Below, in pieces: positions 55,378 through 64,000 of a DNA stretch of 64,000 nucleotides. The stretch is from Auriscalpium vulgare. Lineage: Eukaryota; Basidiomycota; Agaricomycetes; Russulales; Auriscalpiaceae. The position numbers and the translations under genes were made by a program. The stretch is from positions 558,001 to 622,000 of the forward strand of contig JAHBBC010000019.1 of assembly GCA_019915015.1 (NCBI GenBank), written 5' to 3'. A model generated the notes under the pieces. It was given only the letters and a program-made list of their open reading frames with translations, was not told where the DNA came from and made no database searches. Every line of letters begins with the position of its first letter. Within the stretch, counting starts at the first letter, position 1.

Positions 55378-56428
55378 CATCACATATCTCGGCAATCACA
55401 GTCGGTTCCTTTCGCGCGCGTCCGAGTCCGGACGCACTTCTGAGTGTTGTCGCCGCACGGCGGCTTCCACTTTTTTTTTGAAAACGAACCGACCGCCATC
55501 CGCCACCCTGACGACTTCCGCCCGTCGTACACGCTCCGCGACTCGTCTCACGGTGGACCACGGAACCAGGACGGGCCGCACGACTACGCGGTCGCTTCCC
55601 CCGCCCGCCCTCGAACGTCGTCGGTCTCCCCGACTCCAGTCGCCCGCCAGCCCCGTATCGTCTGACCTGGCCTCGGCCCTCGCGTCCGCCGTGTGGTCCG
55701 AGATCGAGGACTCCAACCCGCCGACGCCATCCCCGCTACACCCCGATCGTCCCACACCCGTGACCGTCCCGCTGCCCGCTTCCCGCTCGCCGTCCCCAGA
55801 CGAAGTCGTACGCACCCAGTCTGTTATCGCATCCGTCGCCGCCCCTCGACCACTCGTGGTTTACACATCCCCGTCGCCGTCACCACCGTCACCGTCGCCG
55901 CCGCCGCCCGCTCCGCACGCATATATCCCGCTCCCTCGCCGTCGCCGCTACTACACCTCCGACTCTTCAGACTCAGACGCCGAGCCCATCCCACGCACCA
56001 TGTCTACCACCGCCAACGCCCGCGTCGAACAGTCATCTGTCACCAAACCGCCTACCCTTACCCCGGGCAACATCTCGCCCGAGGCCCTTCGCGAGTTCAA
56101 ATATGCGTGCGAGTCGTATCATAAGCACAAGGACATCGCCACCATGGACCAGACGAGGATGATCACCGATGGGTTCCAGGACCCGCGCGTCCGCGAGTGG
56201 GTCCGCGCGCGCCGCGACTACTACGAGGCGCTTCCCTTCGAAGATTTCCTCGTCCTTTTCGGTCGTCGGTGGCTCCAGCCTGGCTGGGAGCTGCGCGTCT
56301 CCAACGCCCTGCTGAACTCGCAACAAGGTTCCCGCCCTTTCGCCGAGTGGCAGGTCGAGATGACCTCGAAGAACACCCTGCTCGTCGACACTCCCTCGTA
56401 CCTGGACGATGCTGCCATGCGCCGCTGA
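55316..56428 (+). CDS. Gag-like protein of a broken Ty3/Gypsy-type element
   Basis: The C-terminal third is recognisable as a retrotransposon Gag capsid region: ALREFKYACESYHKHKD, DPRVREWVRARRDYYEALPF, EDFLVLFGRRWLQPGWELRV, LLNSQQGSRPFAEWQVEM, LLVDTPSYLDDAAMRR. An internal ATG at 56000 (MSTTANARVEQS) is the likeliest start; the upstream frame is Pro/Ser/Arg-rich. The frame stops at 56428 before any zinc knuckle or protease, and downstream sequence up to 57140 does not restore them, so the element is truncated or frameshifted. It differs in sequence from the Gag at 57674. Confidence 0.7.
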   Translation: MLGMLRVSSLFFPSLLYHGASITYLGNHSRFLSRASESGRTSECCRRTAASTFFLKTNRPPSATLTTSARRTRSATRLTVDHGTRTGRTTTRSLPPPALERRRSPRLQSPASPVSSDLASALASAVWSEIEDSNPPTPSPLHPDRPTPVTVPLPASRSPSPDEVVRTQSVIASVAAPRPLVVYTSPSPSPPSPSPPPPAPHAYIPLPRRRRYYTSDSSDSDAEPIPRTMSTTANARVEQSSVTKPPTLTPGNISPEALREFKYACESYHKHKDIATMDQTRMITDGFQDPRVREWVRARRDYYEALPFEDFLVLFGRRWLQPGWELRVSNALLNSQQGSRPFAEWQVEMTSKNTLLVDTPSYLDDAAMRR

Positions 56429-57141
56429 CAAGCCCCGTCCCGCGCTGGGAGGGGATCTCGACTGTCTTTTCGCATTTTCGACCAAGTCCTCGGTCACGTG
56501 ACCTCGGCCTTCCTGCGCCACGATCGGAACGCCCCGCCGACTCCCACGCGGCTCGCACCACGCGTCCCCAGTCGCCACACGCTCGCCAGCACAGCATTTC
56601 CCACGCCCGTCACGACGCATCAGATTTCCATCAGACTCGCACAGCCTGGTCGCACGACAGCCACGCTCGGCGCTACGCAGCTCCGGAGCTCTCACGCCAT
56701 CCGAGTACCGCCTCAGTCGCTCATTGTCCGCTTGCCCATTGTCCGCCACACGAGTCCGACTACCCCGACGTCCTCCGATTCAGCGCTACCAACTCGCCCG
56801 CTTCCCTCCGATGCGCCCTAGCGCCTTACGACCCGCGCTACGCCCCCGCAGTCACGACGCGACTTACGATCGACACGTGACCCAGTCGCGACCGCGTCGA
56901 GAGTGGTACACTCCGAACGTTCGCAATCGGAAGGCGCAGCCTCGTGCCCACATCATCGGACCACCGCTATCGCGCTCGATATGGCGCGCATTGTCCGTTC
57001 CCGCGCTCCCCGACGCTGTTTCCCACAGTCGACGACAGAGAGGATCGTTTCCCGCGCCGCCTCCTTTGTCCTTTGACAGCGCTGATCGCTCGCTCGACAC
57101 CGTTCCCCGCCTCGCTCCTCGTCGTCTGACCGGCGCATGAC
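56429..57141 (+). pseudogene. Degenerate downstream part of the broken Gag element
   Basis: Open in several frames, rich in Arg/Ser/Thr/Pro, with no zinc knuckle, protease or polymerase motif. It is probably the remains of the first retroelement, cut by the second. Confidence 0.4.
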
Positions 57142-57665
57142 CTCTACTCATTGTTCGTATTATTTCATATGACGCCGCTATCTTGTTTTCTTTGTCTTTT
57201 CCGATGTCTCCGTACTTACTCGATCGGACACGCACTGTACTCGTCGCAACGTATAAATAGTCGTCGGATACTCTGCGAAATGCAAGTTACGTTCCCCCCT
57301 CATCGCTCCGAGCACAAGTCGTGCACTCTCGCCCCCGTCGTATCGTATAGCGGTCAACATCGGTTGACTGCTCTCGCGCCTCAGCCTCAGCCATCGCCTT
57401 AGCCTTTGTTCTCGCTTCCCGTCTTATCGCTCTCATCTTGTTCCATCGTTGTTGCCCCTTTGTCCGAGTCCTCGATCGCAGTCGCGTCGCAGCCTTCCGA
57501 CGTCGTACGTCGAAGCCTCGCTTTCCGATCGGTCGGAGAGTCGATCGATCGCCTCGTCGCTGCTGCGCTCTCGATCGGATCGCAGTACGATTGATCGGAG
57601 ACGGTCGTCGCTTACTCCGGGACTCCTGACGCTCGCTCGCACACACACCGACATCTCTGCAGCGC
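57142..57665 (+). repeat. Candidate 5' LTR / promoter of the Gypsy element
   Basis: A non-coding stretch directly before the gag frame. It carries TATAAATA at 57252-57259 and CT-rich sequence downstream, as in fungal LTRs. Exact borders are not proven, because the second LTR is not in view. TTGGTGCTACG at about 57673 could be the primer-binding site (TGG start). Confidence 0.45.
57252..57259 (+). promoter_or_regulatory. TATA box of the Gypsy LTR
   Basis: TATAAATA, about 420 bases before the gag open frame, where an LTR promoter is expected. Confidence 0.5.
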
Positions 57666-57673
57666 TCTAGGGA

Positions 57674-60469
57674 TTGGTGCTACGTTACGCATTCCGCCCT
57701 ACTACCTGGTTGTGTCTGTCACTTTTGGAGCCCACCGCGAGGGTTTCAGTCAGGATTCCTCCGAAGCAAGCGCCAGCGCCTTCCCCCTTCTCTAATCGAC
57801 GCCACACCCGTTCCTCCGCTCTCGCCGACGAAGTCAGACAAAGCTTCGTCGTACCCCCACCTGCTATCCCCGGATCCCCCACGCTCGTCGGAGATCTCTT
57901 CGACGAAGTCCCCAGCCCGGACGCGACTCACAATCACCTTCCGAGTACCTCCGGAAGCGAGTCGTTCGAGCTACTCGATCACCCACACATCCCAGGCGGC
58001 TTCCGAACACCGTCGCCTGCTCTCACACCTTTAACCCCATCGACTCCTTCACGTCCATCGCACCCTCCGACTCCGATCACTCCACCCTCTCCGACTCCCA
58101 ACGTCGGACCAGTCACAGCTCCGATCACCTTTATCCCCCCTCCCGCAACAATCATAGCTGCCGTACCACCCGTCGCACCGTTTCCGATGGCTACTCCCAT
58201 GCCCCCCCGCGGTTCGAAGACCGCCCCCGTTTTTGATGAAGAAAACCCGCGATCCATCAGGCGATTCTTTTCCGACCTCGAGACGCTTGCGGCGCAGTCT
58301 GGTCTCACCGACCAGCAGAAGAAAGATTGGGTACAACGCTATGTCCCGATCGAGGTCGCCGATTGTTTCGAGGCTCTGCCAGGCTTCGCGGGCACGTACG
58401 ACGTGTTCAAGGCCGAGATCAAGGCACTCTACCCCACCGCCGATGAGGATCGCACCTACTCCACTTCCGACCTCGAATCGCTCATCTCCGACACGCGTCG
58501 CACGTACATGGTCACGCTCGACGACTTCGCTGCCTACTACCGATCGTTCATTACGATCTCCGGATTCCTCATCCGGCATCATCGGTACTCCGACATGCAG
58601 CAGAAGAGCGACTTTCCGCGTGGGATCCCCGACTACCTTTGGCCGCGCATCGAGGCGCGACTGCAAGTCAAGAAGCCCGATGTGGTCCCAGGCGACAGCT
58701 ACGAGGTCGCCGACGTCAATAGCGCTGCTCGCTTCGCGCTTCAGTCAGTCTCGAGGGACATCCGAGGAGCCACCACCGCTACCTCTACGACTGCTCCGAC
58801 CATCGTCGCAAACCCGCCAGCCCCAGCCCCACAGTCGCAGACCCCTCCGCCCGCAATTAAGGCCGAGGACATCATCGCATCGTTCGTCCGAACACTGATG
58901 CAGGGAGGCGCACTCCCAGGCGTGACTCAACAGGCTGCGGCGGCACCAGTCGCAGTCGCAGTTCCGGCAGTCGCAGTCGCCCCAGCGGCTGTCCCCAACG
59001 CGAACATGCAGCGCCTGGCAGGTCGATGCCTGTACGATGGAGCTTCCGATCATCGCATCTCAGCGTGCCCCGCAGTCGAAGAAGATATTCGGGCAGGCAT
59101 AGTCGCTCGGAACGCGGACGGAAAGGTTACCTTGCCCAACGGTACCTTCGTGCCCAGTCGCATCACAGGCGACTTCCTTCGCGATCGGGTGAGAGAGTGG
59201 CATCGTCGCAAGGCAGCGGAGCAGCCAGGGGCTGCCGCACAGCTGTTCGTCGGCGTAATCCCGGAGGAGCCCCTCCAAGTCTTCACCCTCTCGACTTCCG
59301 ATCGCATCGCCACGCTGGAAGCGGAGCTCGCACAGCTACGTGGCGAGAGGACTGCCTCGACCAACGCGCAAGTCTTTGACGGTGTGGAGATCACGCGTCG
59401 CGCTAAGCCCAAGCAGGCTGCGGCCGCTCCGACGGCTTCCGATCAGCCAGCCAAGTCCTCCGATCAGTCGGCGCCCGCACCGGCGCATCCCTTTCGAGGT
59501 GCACGCGATGCGACCGATGCGCCGGTGAAGCCCAAGACAGTGCCAGCCGACCCGCCCAAGGCGACTCGTGAGCCCAACTATCGCAACCTGCCTCCGGTCC
59601 ACCGATCGGAGATCGCAGAGCAAGTCTTCGCTCGCGCTATGAAGGACTCCCAGATCGTCATCACGCCGGAGGAGCTTTTGTCGCTCGCTCCCGAAGTCCG
59701 CGCCAAGTACCGCGACGCAGTCACCCCACGTCGCGCAGTCAACGAGGCAGCAGCAGCACCCGTCGCGACCACGAACTATCATCGCGTCACAGTGGAGGAA
59801 GTCCCCGACGAGGAGCTCGTGTCACCGGCCGCTGCGATAAGGCAGGCTGAGGAGCGCGTCTTCTCCAACTACGCCCCCGATCCCCGAAAGGCCTCCAAGG
59901 AGCAGCTCTGGTCGAACGAATCGAAGGAGTGCGTCCTGTACATGTCCGACCCTATCGAGATGTACCTCAACGATCTCGGCCCCGGCGAGTGCCCCGACCC
60001 CGACATGCTCACAGTCGCTCGCGACTCGCACGCTCTCCGATCGATCGACGGTCTCGTCGCCGGTCGTGCCACGATCGAGTGTCTGCTGGACCCCGGCTCG
60101 CAAGTCATCGCGATGTCCGAGGAGGTCGCCCATTTCCTGGAGCTCGCCTACTCCCCCAACGTCAAAATCCGACTTCAGAGCGCCAATCGGCAGGTCTCCA
60201 GCTCATTGGGCATGGCGCGCAACGTTCCGATCAAGTTCGGGAACATGACCCTCTACCTGCAGGTGCACGTTGTCCGCGACGTCGCCTACGACATTCTCCT
60301 CGGTCGCCCCTTCGACGTGCTCACCGAGAGCATCGTCCGCAACTACCGCGACGAGGATCAGACGGTCACCATTCGCAACCCGAACTCCGACGACATTTTG
60401 ACGATCCCGACCTTCCCGCGAGGCCATCATCGGTTTCGCAAGGCATGCCATAGCGGCTCCCACCTTTGA
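57674..60469 (+). CDS. Gypsy Gag with aspartic protease domain
   Basis: The frame is open from about 57674; the first ATG in it is at 58187 (MATPMPPRGSKTAPVF), and the Pro/Ser-rich part before it may be translated from an upstream non-ATG start or not at all. Capsid-like block: ENPRSIRRFFSDLETLAAQS, KDWVQRYVPIEVADCFEALP, YWRPRI-like DYLWPRIEARLQVK. A degenerate zinc knuckle reads RCLYDGASDHRISACP (C-x9-H-x4-C). The C-terminus has a retroviral-type protease, ATIECLLDPGSQVIAMSEEV, with active-site D-P-G in place of D-S/T-G, then YDILLGRPFDVL. The stop is at 60467-60469. Pol follows in the +1 frame. Confidence 0.85.
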   Translation: MVLRYAFRPTTWLCLSLLEPTARVSVRIPPKQAPAPSPFSNRRHTRSSALADEVRQSFVVPPPAIPGSPTLVGDLFDEVPSPDATHNHLPSTSGSESFELLDHPHIPGGFRTPSPALTPLTPSTPSRPSHPPTPITPPSPTPNVGPVTAPITFIPPPATIIAAVPPVAPFPMATPMPPRGSKTAPVFDEENPRSIRRFFSDLETLAAQSGLTDQQKKDWVQRYVPIEVADCFEALPGFAGTYDVFKAEIKALYPTADEDRTYSTSDLESLISDTRRTYMVTLDDFAAYYRSFITISGFLIRHHRYSDMQQKSDFPRGIPDYLWPRIEARLQVKKPDVVPGDSYEVADVNSAARFALQSVSRDIRGATTATSTTAPTIVANPPAPAPQSQTPPPAIKAEDIIASFVRTLMQGGALPGVTQQAAAAPVAVAVPAVAVAPAAVPNANMQRLAGRCLYDGASDHRISACPAVEEDIRAGIVARNADGKVTLPNGTFVPSRITGDFLRDRVREWHRRKAAEQPGAAAQLFVGVIPEEPLQVFTLSTSDRIATLEAELAQLRGERTASTNAQVFDGVEITRRAKPKQAAAAPTASDQPAKSSDQSAPAPAHPFRGARDATDAPVKPKTVPADPPKATREPNYRNLPPVHRSEIAEQVFARAMKDSQIVITPEELLSLAPEVRAKYRDAVTPRRAVNEAAAAPVATTNYHRVTVEEVPDEELVSPAAAIRQAEERVFSNYAPDPRKASKEQLWSNESKECVLYMSDPIEMYLNDLGPGECPDPDMLTVARDSHALRSIDGLVAGRATIECLLDPGSQVIAMSEEVAHFLELAYSPNVKIRLQSANRQVSSSLGMARNVPIKFGNMTLYLQVHVVRDVAYDILLGRPFDVLTESIVRNYRDEDQTVTIRNPNSDDILTIPTFPRGHHRFRKACHSGSHL

Positions 60470-63400
60470 TGATCTAGGTGAAGATGAAGCCATCGCCATG
60501 ATCATCGAAGGCGATGGCGAAGACGCGCGCATCATTGCATATACCCCAATCGACGCCTCCGACGACTCCGCGATTCAAGCTGCCTACGTTACCGCCTCCG
60601 AAGCCCGCACGCATTTGCCAGAGTACGCAGCCCCGTCTTTCTTGAACAAAATATGTCCCGCAGAGCCTTGTAAATCACGTACGACTCCCGAATCAAATCT
60701 TGGTCACCAGTATATGTCGTCCGATCGCAAACCATCTCCGACTCAGAAACCGCGCTATCGACACCCACATCTTGACGACGACACTCAGCAATATCTTGGA
60801 CATTCCCCGCGACCACCGACCACTTTCTTGAACTCGTCCACATCGTCGCCTTCGCCTTCCGATCCCGAACCAGTCGACATCTTTCTTGGCAAGAAGAAGT
60901 ACAAGCCCGTCGCAGACAAAGTCCGACCCGTTCTTGGCACACTTCCTGACGGGTTTCGCATCGAGCGCAACATCATCGGAGACCCCCTCGCATCCATGCC
61001 ACCATTATCGACGCATCCCCCGCCCTTCGTTCCCACCGGTCGATACACCCAAGAACGTCACGACAAGATGGACGCGAACCCCAGCTACGAATTCCTCACC
61101 CCGACCGAGCGCGATCTCTTGCACGACATTATCGTAAAGCAGAACGAGGCTTTCGCATGGGACGACACCGAACGCGGCAGCTTCAAGCCCGAATACTTCC
61201 CTCCGATCCAGATTCCCGTTGTCGCACACGTCCCATGGGTCGATCGCAACATCCCCATACCCCCGGGCATCTACAACGACGTCTGCGCCATGATCAAACG
61301 GAAGATCGCGGCAGGTGTCTACGAGCCCTCAAACTCTTCCTACCGATCGAAGTGGTTCTGCGTCGCAAAGAAGGATGGCAAGAGTCTACGTATAGTCCAC
61401 TCGCTCGAGCCACTCAACGCTGTCACGGTCGCACACTCCGGCGTCCCTCCGATCCAAGAACAACTTGCGGAACAGTTCGGAGGACGTGCCTGTGGTGGCA
61501 TTCTCGACCTCTACGTCGGATACGACGAGCGACTCATCGACCCCCGATCCCGCGACTTCACGACCTTCCAGACGCCTTACGGAGCTCTTCGCCTAGTCAC
61601 CCTTCCGATGGGGTGGACGAACTCGGTCCCCATATTCCACGACGACGTCACGTTCATTTTGCAGGATGAGATCCCGACCTTCACAGTGCCCTTCATCGAC
61701 GATGTTCCCCTCAAAGGCCCCAAGTCCGACTATCGACTTTCCGATGGATCTTACGAGATGATCCCGGAAAACAAGGACATTCGTCGCTTCGTCTGGGAGC
61801 ACCTCACCAACGTCAATCGGATCCTCCAGCGCATGCGCTACTCCGGCGGTACCTTCTCCGGTCCCAAGTCGATCCTCATCGCTCGCGAATTCACCGTCCT
61901 CCGACACCTCTGCACTCCGGAAGGTCGCCGCGCAGATCCGACCACAATCTCAGCCATCACGAACTGGGGTCCTCTCAAGGATCTTTCCGACGTTCGCGCC
62001 TTCCTTGGCACAGTCGGAGTCTGCAGGATATTCATCAAGGACTTCGCGAAGCATGCGTGGCCTCTCACCAAGCTCACACGGAAGGGTACGGAGTGGGAGT
62101 ACGGTCCCGATCAGCACAAGGCGCAAGAGTACCTCAAAAACGCGCTGGTCAAGTCGGACGCCCTTCGAGCGATCGATTACGAGTCGCAAGCACCAGTCGT
62201 ACTCGCAGTCGACACATCCTACATCGCAGTCGGCTACATTCTCGCCCAAGAGGAACTGAACAACCCGAAGAAGCGTTACTACAGCCGTTTTGGATCGATA
62301 TCGCTCAACGATCGCGAACGACGCTTCTCCCAGCCCAAGCTCGAGATCTATGGACTCTTCCGATCGCTTCGCGCCCTTCGCATGTACCTCATAGGACTAC
62401 GGAACTTCATCGTCGAAGTCGATGCCAGCTCGATCGGAGGAATGCTCAAGAACCCCGATTTGGTCCCGACGGCTAGCATCAATCGCTGGATCATCGGCAT
62501 CCTCGTCTTCAAGTTCCTCCTGCGACACGTACCAGGCATCGCACATGGTCCCGACGGACTGTCGCGTCGCGTCCGACAGCCAGGCGATCCAGAGGAACCC
62601 CCCGACGAAGACTACGACGATTGGCTCGACAACCTGTACGGATTTTTGTTCGCGGTCCCCACGCATAGCTCCACAGTCAAACCCGACCAAGCTCCCTCCC
62701 TCCCCGCCCCTGGACTCAACGCTGTGTTCGCATTGACCGCGGACGGTCAAGATCTCAGTGAGGAGGAGGAGCCCGAGCTATCGTACGATGAAGTCCCACG
62801 CAGCGACGCAGCGATCAAAGCCGACGAGCGACTAGTCCATGTTCGCGAATGGTTAGAAGACCCCGTGCGACCAGATCACCTTTCCGACCAAGAATTTGCG
62901 ACCTTCGTCCGATACGCGCTCCGATTCTTCAGCACCGGCAATCGACTCTATCGACGCTCAGGAGATGGCGCGCACAAGCTCATCCCCCACCCCAAGCGCC
63001 GTATCCAAGTCCTAGTCGACTGCCACGACAAAGTCGGACATCGCGGAGTCTTTGCGACTCGATCTCTAGTCGGAGAACGCTTCTGGTGGCCGTCCTATGA
63101 ATCGGACGTTATGTGGTATGTTCGCACATGCCACCTCTGTCAACAACGCCAGAAGCGACAGATCCTCATCCCTCCGACCGTCGCAACTCCCGCTCCCTTG
63201 TTCGCAAAGATCTACGTCGATACGCTGCACATGCCCGTCTCAGGAGGATACCGCTATATCGTCCAAGGTCGCTGTTCACTTACGACCTACCCGGAGTTCT
63301 CCCTACTCAAGAAGGAGAACGCCGTCGCGATCGCGGACTGGATCTTCCAAAGCATCCTCTGTCGCTGGGGTTCCCTGTCGGAGGTCGTCACTGACAATGG

Positions 63401-64000
63401 CGGTCCTTTTGTCAAAGCCCTGGTTCATCTTGAGAAGAAATACCACATACGCCACATTCGCATCTCAGGCTACAACTCTCGTGCTAACGGAATCGTCGAA
63501 CGTGCTCATTATGACGTTCGGCAAGCACTCTACAAGGCCGCGAATGGTGACCAGACCCAGTGGGCGCGCTGTGCTTTCTCGGTGTTCTGGTCGGAACGTA
63601 TCACGGTTCGGAAGCGCATGGGCTGCTCCCCATACTTCGCTGTCACAGGATGTCACCCGATCATTCCCCTCGACATCTCTGAAGCGACGTATCTCCAGCC
63701 TCCTCCCGAATCTCTTCTCTCGACCACAGACCTCATCGCGCGACGGGCAATCGCACTGCAGAAACGACATGATCAAGTCTCCGCTCTCCGATCGGACGTA
63801 TACGCTGAGCGACTCGCGAACGCTAGGAAGTTCGAGAAGGAACATTCGCACGTCATCAAGAACTTCGACTTCAAGCGAGGCGCCCTAGTGCTCATCCGAC
63901 ACACTGCGATCGAGAAGTCACTCAATCGGAAGATGCGCCCGCGCTACCTAGGACCCCTAGTCGTCGTCTCCCGCAATCGGGGAGGAGCATACATCGTCGC
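60453..64000 (+). CDS. Gypsy Pol: reverse transcriptase, RNase H, integrase (partial)
   Basis: Continuous open frame, one base ahead of gag, to the window end. Reverse transcriptase: IPPGIYNDVCAMIKRKIAAG, SKWFCVAKKDGKSLRIVHSL, TFQTPYGALRLVTLPMGWTN, and FTVPFIDDVPLKGP with the catalytic Asp pair as FIDD. Next come the connection and RNase H region (PVVLAVDTSYIAVGYILAQE, FIVEVDASSIGGML) and integrase: the H-H-C-C finger (CHDKVGHRGV, then CHLCQQ), core Asp in YVDTLHMP, core Asp in VVTDNGGPF and Glu in NGIVERAHYDVRQAL. A C-terminal GPLVVVSRNRGGAYIV segment is cut by the window. All catalytic residues seen are intact, so the element may still be competent. Confidence 0.9.

Larger units (their letters stand above)
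57142..64000 (+). mobile_element. Ty3/Gypsy LTR retrotransposon, 5' part, running off the window
   Basis: A gag-protease open frame is followed by reverse transcriptase, RNase H and integrase in that order, which defines Ty3/Gypsy. The 5' LTR probably lies at about 57142-57665. The 3' LTR is outside the window, so age cannot be judged. Reading frames are open to the last base. Confidence 0.85.

Noticed and set aside
1..64000. CRISPR arrays, rRNA, riboswitches, bacterial operons
   Set aside because: None seen; introns and gene families show that this is fungal nuclear DNA.

Overview
This window is nuclear DNA from a filamentous fungus, most likely an Agaricomycete (mushroom-forming basidiomycete). 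The evidence is genes cut by many 45-65 base introns, GC-rich coding sequence on both strands, large families typical of this group (F-box/LRR-like proteins, DUF6589, adenylate-forming reductases, trans-type terpene synthases, PDR transporters) and hAT and Ty3/Gypsy transposons. I see no bacterial operons, rRNA, tRNA or CRISPR. Gene models were read by eye from the six frames, so most exon borders are approximate.

Layout. 0.6-4.2 kb: a complete hAT DNA transposon with a perfect 8-base target duplication. 5.4-10.8 kb: a RecQ-like helicase gene and a DUF6589 gene that converge and share their stop codons. 10.8-14.6 kb: GC-rich sequence without a gene I can name. 14.6-25 kb: a small alpha-crystallin-like gene, a CaM-kinase-like Ser/Thr kinase, an unresolved stretch with AGCTTG-rich repeats, a second alpha-crystallin-like gene, an F-box protein and a canonical HSP20. 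25.5-27.7 kb: a GT90/CAP10 glycosyltransferase. 28.2-32.4 kb: an adenylation-carrier-reductase (NRPS-like) enzyme. 32.7-33.8 kb: the splicing factor ISY1. 34.2-42.1 kb: two more F-box paralogues around a sesquiterpene-synthase-type gene and a dead copy of it. 42.9-44.4 kb: a 2OG-oxygenase-like protein. 45.0-47.5 kb: an MLKL-like pseudokinase with a helical-bundle N-terminus. 47.8-53.3 kb: a full-length PDR-type ABC transporter. 53.4-64 kb: retrotransposon territory, with a broken Gag and then a Gypsy element whose pol runs off the window.

How the genes may work together. The reductase, the terpene synthase, the oxygenase-like protein and the PDR pump lie within 25 kb and may form a loose secondary-metabolism neighbourhood, though ISY1 and three F-box genes lie among or beside them and co-regulation is unproven. 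The pseudokinase looks like a fungal relative of MLKL-type cell-death executioners. The helicase/DUF6589 pair looks like one unit, perhaps mobile. Three alpha-crystallin-domain genes share the same core-promoter sequence and probably arose by local duplication followed by strong divergence.
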